The translations under genes were made by a program, and so were the position numbers. The notes under the pieces are model-generated. The model did not search any database, was not told the DNA's origin, and saw nothing but the letters and a program-made list of their open reading frames with translations. A DNA stretch of 64,000 bases from Micromonospora thermarum (lineage in GTDB: Bacteria > Actinomycetota > Actinomycetes > Mycobacteriales > Micromonosporaceae). How positions within the stretch are numbered: position 1 is the first letter of the stretch; each line of letters opens with the position of its first letter. Positions 25,225 to 33,555 of this stretch are shown one piece after another. The stretch spans positions 62,001-126,000 of the forward strand of contig NZ_JAATEO010000007.1 of the NCBI RefSeq assembly GCF_012034245.1, in the 5' to 3' direction.

Positions 25225-27378
25225 ATGTTCGAGCGGCTGGGCAGATTCGTCGTACGCAGAGCGTGGTGGGTGATCGCCGGCTGGCTGCTCGCGGCGCTCG
25301 CCATCATCTTCACCGCACCGTCGCTCGGCGACATCACCTCCGCCGACCAGGAGAGCTTCCTGCCCAGCTCCTACGAGTCCGTGCAGGCCACCGAGCTCGG
25401 CCAGAAGGCATTTCCGCAGGCGGCCACTGCGACCGCGATCATCGTGGTCAAACGCGCCGACGGGCAGCCGCTCACACCGGCGGACGAGGCGAAGGTGGGC
25501 CAGCTCGCCCAGGCGCTCAAGGCCGAGAACATCCCGCACACGTCCGGCTACCTGACCGGTCCGCAGGCGGTCGCACCGGACAAGTCGGTGCAGGTGGTGA
25601 ACGTCGGGCTCGACGCCCCCACCCCGGACGACCCGGGGCTGCTCGACGCCGTACGCGACATGCGGGCCGCCATCGGCCCGGAGCTTCAGGGCAGCGGGCT
25701 GACCGCCGGCGTGGCCGGCGACGTGGCGAGCTTCGTCGACAACGAGGACACCTTCAACCAGGCCTTCTCCGTGGTCGGCATCGCGACGATCATCCTGATC
25801 ATCGGACTGATCCTGGCCATCTTCCGCAGCCCGATCGCCGCGCTGCTGCCCATCGTGGTCATCAGCGTCGTCATGAGCGTCACGACCGGGCTCGTCGCCG
25901 CCGTGGGTAAGGCGTTCGATCTCAATGTCAGCCAGGACCTGCAGACGATCCTGCTGATCGTGCTGTTCGGCATCGGCACCGACTACATCCTGTTCCTGCT
26001 CTTCCGCTACCGCGAGCGGCTGCGCGCCGGTGACGACAAGCGCACCGCGATGATCGTCTCCGTCCAGCGGGTCGGCGAGGTCATCACGTCGGCCGCGGGA
26101 GCGGTCATCGTCGCGTTCCTGGTGCTGCTCCTCGCCTCCCTGGGCTTCTTCGGCTCACTCGGCCCGGCGCTTGCGATCGCCGTCGGCGTCATGCTGATCA
26201 CGTCGCTCACGCTCATCCCGGCGGTCGTCTCGCTGCTCGGCCGGTACGTCTTCTGGCCGTCCAAGGCCTGGCAGCGTCCGCCCAAGGCCACGATGTCGCA
26301 CCGTCTCGGCAACCTCATCGGGCGCCGGCCGGCGCTCGTCGCGGCGGCATCCGGCGCCCTGCTGGTCGCGCTCGCCGCGGGCGTGCTCGGCTACAAGGCC
26401 GACTACGACTTCAGCGCCGGCTTCCCCAAGGACACCGAGTCGGCGAAGGCCGCGCAGGACCTGCAGCGCGGGTTCGCCGCCGGCGCGCTCGCCCCCACCG
26501 AGGTCTACCTGACCACCGGCAACGGGACGCCGCTCACCGACCAACAGGTCACCGACTTCGCGGCGGCAGCGGCGAACGCCCCGGGCGTGGGCCAGGCACA
26601 GCCCCCGGAGCGCGGCAGCGACCCGAGTGTCGCCCGCTTCAACCTGCTGCTGAACGAGAACCCGGTCTCCAACGAGGCGATCACGCTCGTCCGCGACGAC
26701 CTGCGCGACGCCGTGCACGCGGCCGCTCCACCCGGCACCCGGGCGCTGGTTGGCGGGACCACCGCGATCTTCGCCGACATCAACTCGGCGAACAACCGCG
26801 ACCTGTCGGTGATCCTGCCGGTGGCGGCCGGCCTGATCGCGCTTATCCTCGCGTTGCTGCTGCGCAGCCTGGTCGCGCCGATCTACCTCGTGATCGCGGT
26901 GCTGCTGAACTTCGCCGCGACGCTGGGCGCGACGGTCTACCTCTTCCAGGGGGTGCAGGACCAGCCCGGCGTGACCTTCCAGCTGCCGATCATCCTGTAC
27001 CTCTTCGTGGTGGCGATCGGGACCGACTACAACATCCTGATGATCGCCCGGCTGCGGGAGGAGGCGCGGGAGGGCAACGAGCCGCGCCGGGCGGCTGCCA
27101 TCGGGGTGGAGCATGCGGGGCCGACGGTGGCCGCGGCTGGTTTGATCCTTGCCGGGACGTTCGCGGTGCTGATGTTGGCGCCGATCTCGTTCCTGCAGCA
27201 GATGGGGTTCGCGGTGGCGATCGGGATTGTGTTGTCGGCGTTTGTGATGTCGATGTTCTTCGTGCCGGCGTTGACGGCGTTGATCGGGCACAAGGCGTGG
27301 TGGCCGGGGCATGGGGACGAGCGGCCGATCAGTGGGCCGCATGCACCGCCGGAGCCGGCGAGCGTGGTCGGGGCGTAG
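25225..27378 (+). CDS. MMPL/RND family exporter, second copy
   Basis: 717 residues with two repeats of helix, extracytoplasmic loop and five helices. The proton-relay motifs are GIGTDYILFLLFRYRERLR and AIGTDYNILMIARLREEAR. The C-terminus ends shortly after the last helix (FVPALTALIGHKAWWPG). GGGGGA precedes ATG 25225. It is distinct from the copy at 16350. No dedicated regulator is adjacent. It exports an unknown hydrophobic substrate. Confidence 0.92.
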   Translation: MFERLGRFVVRRAWWVIAGWLLAALAIIFTAPSLGDITSADQESFLPSSYESVQATELGQKAFPQAATATAIIVVKRADGQPLTPADEAKVGQLAQALKAENIPHTSGYLTGPQAVAPDKSVQVVNVGLDAPTPDDPGLLDAVRDMRAAIGPELQGSGLTAGVAGDVASFVDNEDTFNQAFSVVGIATIILIIGLILAIFRSPIAALLPIVVISVVMSVTTGLVAAVGKAFDLNVSQDLQTILLIVLFGIGTDYILFLLFRYRERLRAGDDKRTAMIVSVQRVGEVITSAAGAVIVAFLVLLLASLGFFGSLGPALAIAVGVMLITSLTLIPAVVSLLGRYVFWPSKAWQRPPKATMSHRLGNLIGRRPALVAAASGALLVALAAGVLGYKADYDFSAGFPKDTESAKAAQDLQRGFAAGALAPTEVYLTTGNGTPLTDQQVTDFAAAAANAPGVGQAQPPERGSDPSVARFNLLLNENPVSNEAITLVRDDLRDAVHAAAPPGTRALVGGTTAIFADINSANNRDLSVILPVAAGLIALILALLLRSLVAPIYLVIAVLLNFAATLGATVYLFQGVQDQPGVTFQLPIILYLFVVAIGTDYNILMIARLREEAREGNEPRRAAAIGVEHAGPTVAAAGLILAGTFAVLMLAPISFLQQMGFAVAIGIVLSAFVMSMFFVPALTALIGHKAWWPGHGDERPISGPHAPPEPASVVGA

Positions 27379-27573
27379 CGGGCGGCGTAGCCATCCCGGC
27401 GGCTCAGAAGAACACGGCGTCGCCGGGGCCGTCCGGCTGCCGCTGTGATCAGATGGGTTGCCAATGCTGCGGCCACGGGTAACCTACTGCGTACCTCACT
27501 GCTGCTTGATCCATTGTTGCTGTGCTGCTCGATGCAACGTGCAGGCGCTGCCATCTAAGGTCCGCGTTTGTCG

Positions 27574-28491
27574 TCAGGCGGCCTTCCGAAACTGTTCGTA
27601 CCGAATCTCAAGTCTGTCACGGTCCGGGCGGGCCGAACGGTCCCGAGGAAGCGAAATCAGTCTTCCATGCATCTCTTGGATGCCATGACGCAACATTGGG
27701 CCGTCGACTTCGGCGAGAATGTCTTTGCGTACTTCAACCACGTGGTCCGGACGAATGCCGAGGATGCCCTGATCGAACGTTGCATGGTGAATCTTGCAAA
27801 GAGCCAATCCATTTGGCACGACAGGCTCGCCCTGGGGTTGGCCGTCCGGAATGATGTGAGCAGCCTCAAGTAGGGATCGATGCCGGAGCTGGCATACGGA
27901 GCAGCTCGCACCGTACGCCTGTAGTACCCGGGCGCGGAAGAGCGGCTGATGGAGCCGTAGCTTGGTTAACCTTTCAACGTAGCGCCGCCGATCGGGCTCA
28001 AGGACGGCACCGGGTTCCACAAGCTTCTGGTCTTCGTCGAGCGCGACTGCGAACTGGAGTTCCTTACGCTCGTCGGCGATTAACCATACCGGGTGCCTTG
28101 GCAAATACACGCCCGGGGCGATACCGACAAACCAGATCAGGGGAAGGTCGAGTTCGTAGGCGCGGCGCAGTGCTACGTTTTCTGGGTGATTAGGATTGTC
28201 GCCACGATATTTGTACCGCAGTAGGCCATCTGGTCCTTCGCGGTCTTCGTACGGTGGTGACTGCCCTGGTGGCGTAAATGTGGTACGGAATGACAGGGCG
28301 GCGTCAAGTAGGGCCGGCTTGCGGATGCCGCGTTGCCGGTCAAGTAAGGGGATTCGAATTCCTTCAAACGTGAATTCCGCCAATTCCGCGTGTGTTGCCA
28401 GCTCACCTTGACTGCGTGTGCGCTCCATGAGCCACTCACTGGCGGCTGCTCGCAACCGAGCGTCGAAGGCTGCATCAACCATGATCCGCAT
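27574..28491 (-). CDS. HNH endonuclease, McrA-like (predicted restriction enzyme)
   Basis: 305 residues. The N-terminal two thirds contain YKYRGDNPNHPENVALRRAY and LPLIWFVGIAPGVYLPRHPV, a module seen in front of HNH domains in modification-dependent or phosphorothioate-dependent enzymes. The C-terminal HNH_2 domain has a zinc pair (CSVC), AAHIIPD with the catalytic His, and NGLALCKIHHATFDQGILGI. No methyltransferase is adjacent, consistent with an enzyme that cuts modified DNA. The gene and its flanks (about 27.4-28.6 kb) are visibly less GC-rich than their surroundings, suggesting recent transfer. The 195 bases at 27379-27573 hold nothing recognisable. Confidence 0.8.
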   Translation of the reverse strand: MRIMVDAAFDARLRAAASEWLMERTRSQGELATHAELAEFTFEGIRIPLLDRQRGIRKPALLDAALSFRTTFTPPGQSPPYEDREGPDGLLRYKYRGDNPNHPENVALRRAYELDLPLIWFVGIAPGVYLPRHPVWLIADERKELQFAVALDEDQKLVEPGAVLEPDRRRYVERLTKLRLHQPLFRARVLQAYGASCSVCQLRHRSLLEAAHIIPDGQPQGEPVVPNGLALCKIHHATFDQGILGIRPDHVVEVRKDILAEVDGPMLRHGIQEMHGRLISLPRDRSARPDRDRLEIRYEQFRKAA

Positions 28492-28580
28492 GGTGCCACT
28501 AGCAGCGGATGCGGTCTCTCCATCGAACGGCCACAGCGTTGGCAGCGTTGACAGGGTCAGTCCTAGAGGGTCATGTCACG

Positions 28581-29156
28581 TCAGACGGTAGCGTCGGGAA
28601 GTGTTGGGGCCGTGCAGTCTCGCGTCCGAGTGAGCACGAGGTAGGCCGGCGCATTCGCCCAGTTTGGCCGGAGATGGGTAACGCCCTTCCAACCCCAACG
28701 CTTGTAGGCCTGTAGGGCGACGACGTTGTCGGGACGAACCAGCAGGGTGGCGCGCTCCTCGGTCCGGCTGCTCATCAGCTCGTCGTGAAGGGCTCGGGCT
28801 ATGCCTCGTCGCTGCCACGCGCGGCGTACCAGCAACTCGCTTACGGCAAAGGTTCGCTGGCCAGTCTCCTCGGTGAAGCCGGCCGGCACCGGCTCCTGGA
28901 TGCCATCCCACCACCGCGTGTCCGGCGCCAACGGGAACCCGTAGATGTATCCCACCAAATCGCCGTCGACCGTCGCCGTCACGAGCTCCCAGCCAGGCCA
29001 TGGCATGTGCGCGGCGAGCTGCTTCCGGTACCGCTCAGCGTTGTACAGCGGTCCGTCGTTCGCATGGGCGTCCAGGTAGATGTCGACGAGCTGGTCAACC
29101 AACGGCTGGGCTTCCTCAGCCGTGTAGTGCCGCAGCCGCAGGTCTTCCTGCATCAC
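28581..29156 (-). CDS. GNAT-family N-acetyltransferase
   Basis: 191 residues. The acetyl-CoA loop is RRAWQRRGIARALHDELM, preceded by the strand FAVSELLVR and followed by LLVRPDNVVALQAYKRWGWKGV, the standard GNAT end. It acetylates an unknown amine. Its start overlaps the stop of the XRE gene upstream (GTG 29156 or ATG 29153), so the two form one operon. Confidence 0.88.
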   Translation of the reverse strand: MMQEDLRLRHYTAEEAQPLVDQLVDIYLDAHANDGPLYNAERYRKQLAAHMPWPGWELVTATVDGDLVGYIYGFPLAPDTRWWDGIQEPVPAGFTEETGQRTFAVSELLVRRAWQRRGIARALHDELMSSRTEERATLLVRPDNVVALQAYKRWGWKGVTHLRPNWANAPAYLVLTRTRDCTAPTLPDATV

Positions 29157-30601
29157 GCCAGCGTCCCGTCGTGAGCGTCGATGAACTCCCGAACGCGGGG
29201 GAGCGAGGTGCCTGCCCCCGCAAGATCGGATCGCACTTCGGCCAGCAGCGCGCTTACTCGCCCCGACCGCACCCGCCCCACTTCCGGCAGCGCCTTCAGA
29301 CCCGCCTCTGCTGCGCTCTCAAAGTCACCTTGCCGGTTCGCTGCCCGAGCGAACTGGACCGTGTAGTAGAGCTGGTTCCGGCGGTGAGTTCCAGCCGGCG
29401 TAGCTGTGACGGACCTGAAGCAGATGGCGGCACGATCGGCGCGGCCAAGTACGAGGTACGAAAGCCCTTGGATGCCGGTCACCTCCTGGGCCGTCACGAA
29501 GGTGATGAACGGCAGGTCGTCCTCGTGCTCACCGCCGTCGAAGGCCCGCCGCACCCTGGTCATCTCGCGTTCGTAGCCGAGACTGTCCTGAAGCGTGGCG
29601 TGCGCGTGTGCGGCACGCAGGTGCAGCAACGTGCGCAATCTAGGCGTTGCCCATCCGGCGGACGCACGCAGTGCAGCTTCGGCACACTGGGCCGCCTCGC
29701 TCGGCCGGTCCTGCCGCAGGAGTAGCGACATACATGCCAGTGCCCGTACCTCAACTCGTGAGTCGTCGGCGATCCGGGCACGTGCGATGGCTTCATTCAG
29801 GTAGGGACGAGCTTCTGCCCGCCGGTTCGCGTCGATGGCGAGCCAGGCTGCCTGGATCGCCAGTTCAGCCAGGGCGCTCTGCAGCGCGTCGCCCACCGAT
29901 CGGCTGTACGACGCCTTGGCCGCCCAGGCCGACAACCGGTCGTGCGCATGGATCGCTACGTCGCAGAGCGCATCAGCGCCCATCTGCGCGTCCGCTCTGC
30001 GGAACTCCTCGACAAGAGTCGAGGCGTAGCGCACGTGATCCATGCCGATGCTGGTGGGTGTGGTGGCCCGCGAAGTGAGCAGGTCGATGCAGCCACTGGC
30101 GTGGAGACCAGCGAGTGCGGCCAGGGCATGAAACTGCCGGCGGTTCGTGGTGCCACCTTCTTCGAGGGCCTTCGGGGCCAGGTCGACGGGCCTGACAGTC
30201 GCCACAGTACGACTGCCCGGAAGAGAGAACCACAACGCTGACGGCGGGATGTGCAGGAGCTGTGCCCAGTGGGCGAGCCGGTCGAGGTGCACCATCGGCG
30301 GACCGTTCTCCACGCGGCTGAGCTGCGCCTGCGTGATGCCCAGCCAGCCCGCCACCACGGCCTGCGGCAACGCCGCCCGCCCGTGGTACGGGTGGTGCCG
30401 GTACGCCCGGATCACCCGCCCGAGATGCCGCTCCGCCAAGGCTGCCCGCAGTGGCGGGTGCGACCAGAACGTCGCCGGAACCTCCGGCGGTGCGCTCAGC
30501 CGGACGCGTTCGGCGGCCTGGCAGGGCGCGCAGCGTCCGCTGTCGTTGTCGCGGGCCAGGCGTCCCCCGCAGCGGGGGCAGTTCGCAGGTGTCACCGGCA
30601 A
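29153..30601 (-). CDS. XRE-family regulator with N-terminal zinc ribbon and TPR-like body
   Basis: 482 residues. Residues 1-30 form a ribbon (CPRCGGRL...CAPC). A helix-turn-helix of XRE type follows near 75-110 (AVVAGWLGITQAQLSRVENG). The remaining 350 residues are alpha-helical repeats rich in Ala/Arg, as in actinobacterial regulators that sense metabolites or signals through TPRs. The GNAT gene is coupled behind it. The divergent gene starts at 30781, with an ATACG/CGTAT inverted repeat between. Confidence 0.88.
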   Translation of the reverse strand: MPVTPANCPRCGGRLARDNDSGRCAPCQAAERVRLSAPPEVPATFWSHPPLRAALAERHLGRVIRAYRHHPYHGRAALPQAVVAGWLGITQAQLSRVENGPPMVHLDRLAHWAQLLHIPPSALWFSLPGSRTVATVRPVDLAPKALEEGGTTNRRQFHALAALAGLHASGCIDLLTSRATTPTSIGMDHVRYASTLVEEFRRADAQMGADALCDVAIHAHDRLSAWAAKASYSRSVGDALQSALAELAIQAAWLAIDANRRAEARPYLNEAIARARIADDSRVEVRALACMSLLLRQDRPSEAAQCAEAALRASAGWATPRLRTLLHLRAAHAHATLQDSLGYEREMTRVRRAFDGGEHEDDLPFITFVTAQEVTGIQGLSYLVLGRADRAAICFRSVTATPAGTHRRNQLYYTVQFARAANRQGDFESAAEAGLKALPEVGRVRSGRVSALLAEVRSDLAGAGTSLPRVREFIDAHDGTLA

Positions 30602-30678
30602 CCTCGCCGTTCGCGGGTGGCTGTGTCCATTGCGCTCTGTCGAGCCTAACCATTCAAACCGTTTCTAGGGTTCGCGGT

Positions 30679-30693
30679 ATACGCGCCACGTAT
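30679..30693. promoter_or_regulatory. Small inverted repeat in the divergent XRE intergenic region
   Basis: ATACG and CGTAT separated by five bases, within an AT-richer patch in the 179-base region between the XRE gene (start 30601) and 30781. It is a candidate XRE operator overlapping a -10-like GGTATACG. Confidence 0.35.
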
Positions 30694-30780
30694 ATCGACG
30701 ATCCTCGCGCCGTCATGCCGATCGCGGCCAGTCCGCCGGAGCCTGCCGGTGAGGCAATCCACGCCGACGGAAGGAACAGG

Positions 30781-31251
30781 ATGCTCACCATCGACCGGGT
30801 CGGAAGCGGCCGAGCGCTCGTCTCCGACGACCTGTTCGCCCAGTTGACCGCCCGCATCGCCCGCGACCACCCCGAACTGGCCCCCGACCTGCCGGCCCGG
30901 ATCCTGGACCAGGCGCTCGCCTTCCTCGCCGCCTGCGCCACCGCCACCGAGCCGCTCGGCCCGAGCGACCTGGTGGACATCGGCTGGCACGCGTTCATCC
31001 TGTACACCCGCGAGTACGCCGACTTCTGCCAGCGCATCGCCGGCCGGTTCATCCACCACCAGCCCGAACCGACCCCGGACGACCCGCCCTCCGGACCCGA
31101 GCCGATCGGCGCTCCGATCTCCCGTACGGTCGCGGCAATCACCGCCGCCGGATTCGCCCTCGACCACGAGCTGTGGGGTGGCTCGGCCGCCGACTGCTCC
31201 TCAAAGTGCAGCCAGTGCCACGCCGGCTGCACCGACAGCCCCACTCGATAG
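30781..31251 (+). CDS. Small protein with glycine-rich-domain-protein-like fold and Cys-rich C-terminal tail
   Basis: 156 residues from ATG 30781 (GGAAGGA just upstream). The core is helical and contains DLVDIGWHAFILYTREYADFC, a segment resembling proteins annotated as glycine-rich-domain (GRDP-like). A Pro-rich spacer precedes a short tail with five cysteines, ADCSSKCSQCHAGCTDSP. The tail could bind a metal or be the modified part of a peptide precursor; no modifying enzyme of a known RiPP class is adjacent. A strong hairpin at 31262 follows directly. Confidence 0.7.
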   Translation: MLTIDRVGSGRALVSDDLFAQLTARIARDHPELAPDLPARILDQALAFLAACATATEPLGPSDLVDIGWHAFILYTREYADFCQRIAGRFIHHQPEPTPDDPPSGPEPIGAPISRTVAAITAAGFALDHELWGGSAADCSSKCSQCHAGCTDSPTR

Positions 31252-31261
31252 GCAGCTCACC

Positions 31262-31294
31262 AGCGGTCCCGGGCATACACTGCCCGGGACCGCT
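31262..31294. terminator. Perfect 14-bp hairpin between 30781 gene and phosphotransferase gene
   Basis: Arms 31262-31275 (AGCGGTCCCGGGCA) and 31281-31294 are fully complementary with a 5-base loop. The next gene starts 20 bases later, so the hairpin either separates two units or attenuates transcription into 31315. Confidence 0.8.
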
Positions 31295-31314
31295 CGCCGT
31301 CGGGAGGCCACCGC

Positions 31315-32118
31315 ATGCCGCGCCGCCGCCACTGGCATGAGCTTCCCGACGAGGTACGCCGGCAGGTCGAACACCACAGCGGCACCATCCACGCCGCGTA
31401 TTCGATCCCGATCGGTGCGTCCTGCGAGCTCGCGGCCGTCCTCGATACCGATACTGGCCGCATCTTCTGCAAGGGCGGCGACAGCGACGGCCCGAGCGCA
31501 TGGCTCTACCGCAACGAGGCCCGCGTCAATCCACACCTGCCCGACGTGGTGCCTCGCCTCCGGTGGGCGATCGAGGAGGAGGGCTGGCTGCTCCTCGGGT
31601 TCGAGTACGCCGCCGGCCGCCACCCCGACCTGGGCCCGGGATCGCCCGACCTGCTTCCGGTGGCGCAGCTGCTGAGCGCCCTGAACTGTCAGCTGACCCC
31701 GGCTCCGCCCATCCCGGTGCAGCGATTCGCGGATCGGTGGCGGGACCTCATCGCCCCCGAACTGGTCGACGGCGACACGCTCCTGCACACCGACCTGACG
31801 CCGCGGAACTTCCTGCTAGCCGACCGGCTGCGGCTCGTCGACTGGTCCAGCCCGGCGGGCGGCGCGGCGTGGATCGACACTGCCTTCATGCTGGTACGCC
31901 TCATCCGCGCCGGCCACAAACCGGCCGCCGCCGAGGCGTGGGCCCGGCAGATCCCGGCGTGGGCGCAGGCGTCCGACGAGGTAGTGAACGCGTTCGCCGA
32001 CGGGCTGGTGCGCCTCTGGGAACGCAAGCAGCAGGCAGCGCCCGGTCCCCACCACGAGCCACTTCTCGATGCCGCCCGTCAGTGGCAGGCCTACCGGAGT
32101 GGTGCCAACAGTCGGTAG
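31315..32118 (+). CDS. Aminoglycoside phosphotransferase-like kinase
   Basis: 267 residues of the APH/choline-kinase fold. A beta-strand region with FCKGG supplies the ATP-site Lys, and the catalytic loop HTDLTPRNFLL is followed by the metal-site strand LVDWSSP. The family phosphorylates antibiotics, sugars or small metabolites. The substrate here is unknown, and nothing indicates clinical-type resistance. It follows the Cys-tailed protein gene across a hairpin. ATG 31315 has only a weak GGGAGG-type site. Confidence 0.8.
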   Translation: MPRRRHWHELPDEVRRQVEHHSGTIHAAYSIPIGASCELAAVLDTDTGRIFCKGGDSDGPSAWLYRNEARVNPHLPDVVPRLRWAIEEEGWLLLGFEYAAGRHPDLGPGSPDLLPVAQLLSALNCQLTPAPPIPVQRFADRWRDLIAPELVDGDTLLHTDLTPRNFLLADRLRLVDWSSPAGGAAWIDTAFMLVRLIRAGHKPAAAEAWARQIPAWAQASDEVVNAFADGLVRLWERKQQAAPGPHHEPLLDAARQWQAYRSGANSR

Positions 32119-32295
32119 AGCAGCCGCATACGAGCCGTGCATATTGGCTACCTCGCGCACGTCATACGGTCTGCCGCACTGATCCACAACCCTGCGATGG
32201 AGGCCCGGGGCGGGTGCTGGGCTCCGGCGGCGTCGAACCGAACGACGAGCGCCGTCCCCGCCCGCCTCGGTGCCCTACCAACGCGAGGGAGGGAC

Positions 32296-32550
32296 ATGGA
32301 CTCGATCGACGAGGTGCTCGGCGAGCTGCCGCTGCCGCTGTACGTCACCGCGGAGGACGTCGGCTTCGCCGTCAAGGCGCTGACCGTGCACGCGCCCGAG
32401 CAGTGGCCCGACGGCCCGCGCTGCCGCAACGACCGGGCACCGCACCCGTGCCGACTGCACCGCTGGGGCCAACGCGTCCTCGACCAGCGCGGCCTCACCG
32501 ACCGGCAGGTTCAGGCGCTGATCGCCGAGCAGGAGGCACCGCAGCGATGA
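32296..32550 (+). CDS. Small uncharacterised protein with C-x-ND-PC motif
   Basis: 84 residues, ATG 32296 preceded by GAGGGAGGG. The N-terminus is acidic. The centre carries GPRCRNDRAPHPCRLHRWG, whose Cys pair and ND resemble a segment in the protein at 32807. The last codons overlap the next gene (ATGA at 32547). It is first of three coupled small genes. No function is recognised. Confidence 0.75.
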   Translation: MDSIDEVLGELPLPLYVTAEDVGFAVKALTVHAPEQWPDGPRCRNDRAPHPCRLHRWGQRVLDQRGLTDRQVQALIAEQEAPQR

Positions 32551-32810
32551 TCTATGTGACCGGCGTACGCCTGCAGGCGCACCACGTCCGCACCGCCACC
32601 TTCGACACCCGCTGGCGCGGCCTCGACCCGAGCCAGGTGCACGACTACCTCAACCGGATCGCCGACGAACTCGACCGCCTCCACCGGGAGCTGACCACCA
32701 CGAACACCGAAGCGGAACGCATCCGCCAGGCGCTGCGCCAGTGGCAGTCCCGCCACGCCGGCTGCCGGCACACCGCTCCCGGTTCGCCTAACAGCCGGTG
32801 GCCGCGATGA
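32547..32810 (+). CDS. Small DivIVA-domain-like protein
   Basis: 87 residues. RTATFDTRWRGLDPSQVHDYLNRIADELDRL matches the start of actinobacterial DivIVA domains (F...RGxxxxQVDxYL), followed by a short coiled coil and a basic tail. It is coupled on both sides by ATGA overlaps. It probably forms oligomers; the role is unknown. Confidence 0.78.
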   Translation: MIYVTGVRLQAHHVRTATFDTRWRGLDPSQVHDYLNRIADELDRLHRELTTTNTEAERIRQALRQWQSRHAGCRHTAPGSPNSRWPR

Positions 32811-33058
32811 CCGCACCCCGCTGGATCATCCACCTGCCCACCACGCTGACCAGCCTCGACGGCGCGGTCATCCTCGCCACCGCACTCCGCGAGTCGCTCG
32901 GCCACGTCACCGCCATCGACTTCGGCGAGACCACCCTCAGTGAGGAGGATCGCCAGTTCCTGCATACCCGGGTCTGGTGTGACGCCAGGCTCGACGGCGC
33001 TGGCCGTTGCCGACGCCGCAACGACCACGACGGCCCGTGCGGGGTCACGGGGGAGTAG
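32807..33058 (+). CDS. Small uncharacterised protein with CRRRND..GPC motif
   Basis: 83 residues from ATG 32807, overlapping the preceding stop. Residues 1-60 form an alpha/beta segment (WIIHLPTTLTSLDGAVILAT). The end has WCDARLDGAGRCRRRNDHDG and PCG, giving three Cys and the ND/PC pattern shared with 32296. It is the last gene of the coupled trio. Unknown function. Confidence 0.72.
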   Translation: MTAPRWIIHLPTTLTSLDGAVILATALRESLGHVTAIDFGETTLSEEDRQFLHTRVWCDARLDGAGRCRRRNDHDGPCGVTGE

Positions 33059-33063
33059 CCTCC

Positions 33064-33452
33064 GTGCATGTCCGACCCTTGATCGACGACCTGTTGGCCG
33101 GCTTCACGCCTCCCCGGCCGTACACGATGGAGGCCGCCGCCGACGCTCCCCGCGCGCCCGGCGTGCACGTGGTCCTCGAAGGCGGCACGGTCACTACGTC
33201 GGTCGGACCGGGAACCTGCGCAACCGGCTCCGGCAGCACCTGACCGGTAACCGCGAGTCGTCGGTGCTGCACGAGCAGGTCGGCAAGCTCCTCGACAAGC
33301 AGGACCCAGTGGCGACAGCCCAGGACATCGCCGGCTGGCTCGCCCAGCACGAGGTGCGCTGGCAGGAGACCGACAACCCGGAGGGTACGAAGGAAGCCCT
33401 GGTCCTGGCCCTCAAGCCCCGCTTCAACCGGCAGCTGCCGAAGCCCCGCTAA
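33064..33452 (+). pseudogene. GIY-YIG nuclease-like gene with a one-base frameshift
   Basis: From GTG 33064 the first frame reads RPLIDDLLAGFTPPRPYTME and then APGVHVVLEGGTVT, and it runs out at 33243. The second half, in another frame, continues exactly where needed: YVGRTGNLRNRLRQHL, then KEALVLALKPRFNRQLPK to 33452. Joined near 33195 they give a complete 128-residue GIY-YIG-type domain (GVHVV...VTYVGRT.NL..RL.QHL). A single missing base explains it. Either a pseudogene or a sequencing error; the second half alone lacks the GIY strand. Confidence 0.75.
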
Positions 33453-33528
33453 GGACAAGCAGGCCGGCCGGCCCACAGGGACCGGAGCAGAATGTCCCTC
33501 CTGGTCTCTAGCATGGGCGGCGGTTGGT

Positions 33529-33538
33529 TGACCGGTCA
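33529..33538. promoter_or_regulatory. Perfect 10-bp palindrome upstream of jetA
   Basis: TGACCGGTCA lies 17 bases before the jetA GTG in the 103-base gap after the GIY-YIG remnant. The preceding GGTTGACC could serve as -35. A control role is only suggested by position. Confidence 0.3.
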
Positions 33539-33555
33539 GGGACGGGCATACGGCG

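Noticed and set aside
27379..27573. Possible gene remnant behind the MMPL gene
   Set aside because: A few reverse-strand codons look like a protein end (GDAVFF) but the stretch is too short and unlike any family.
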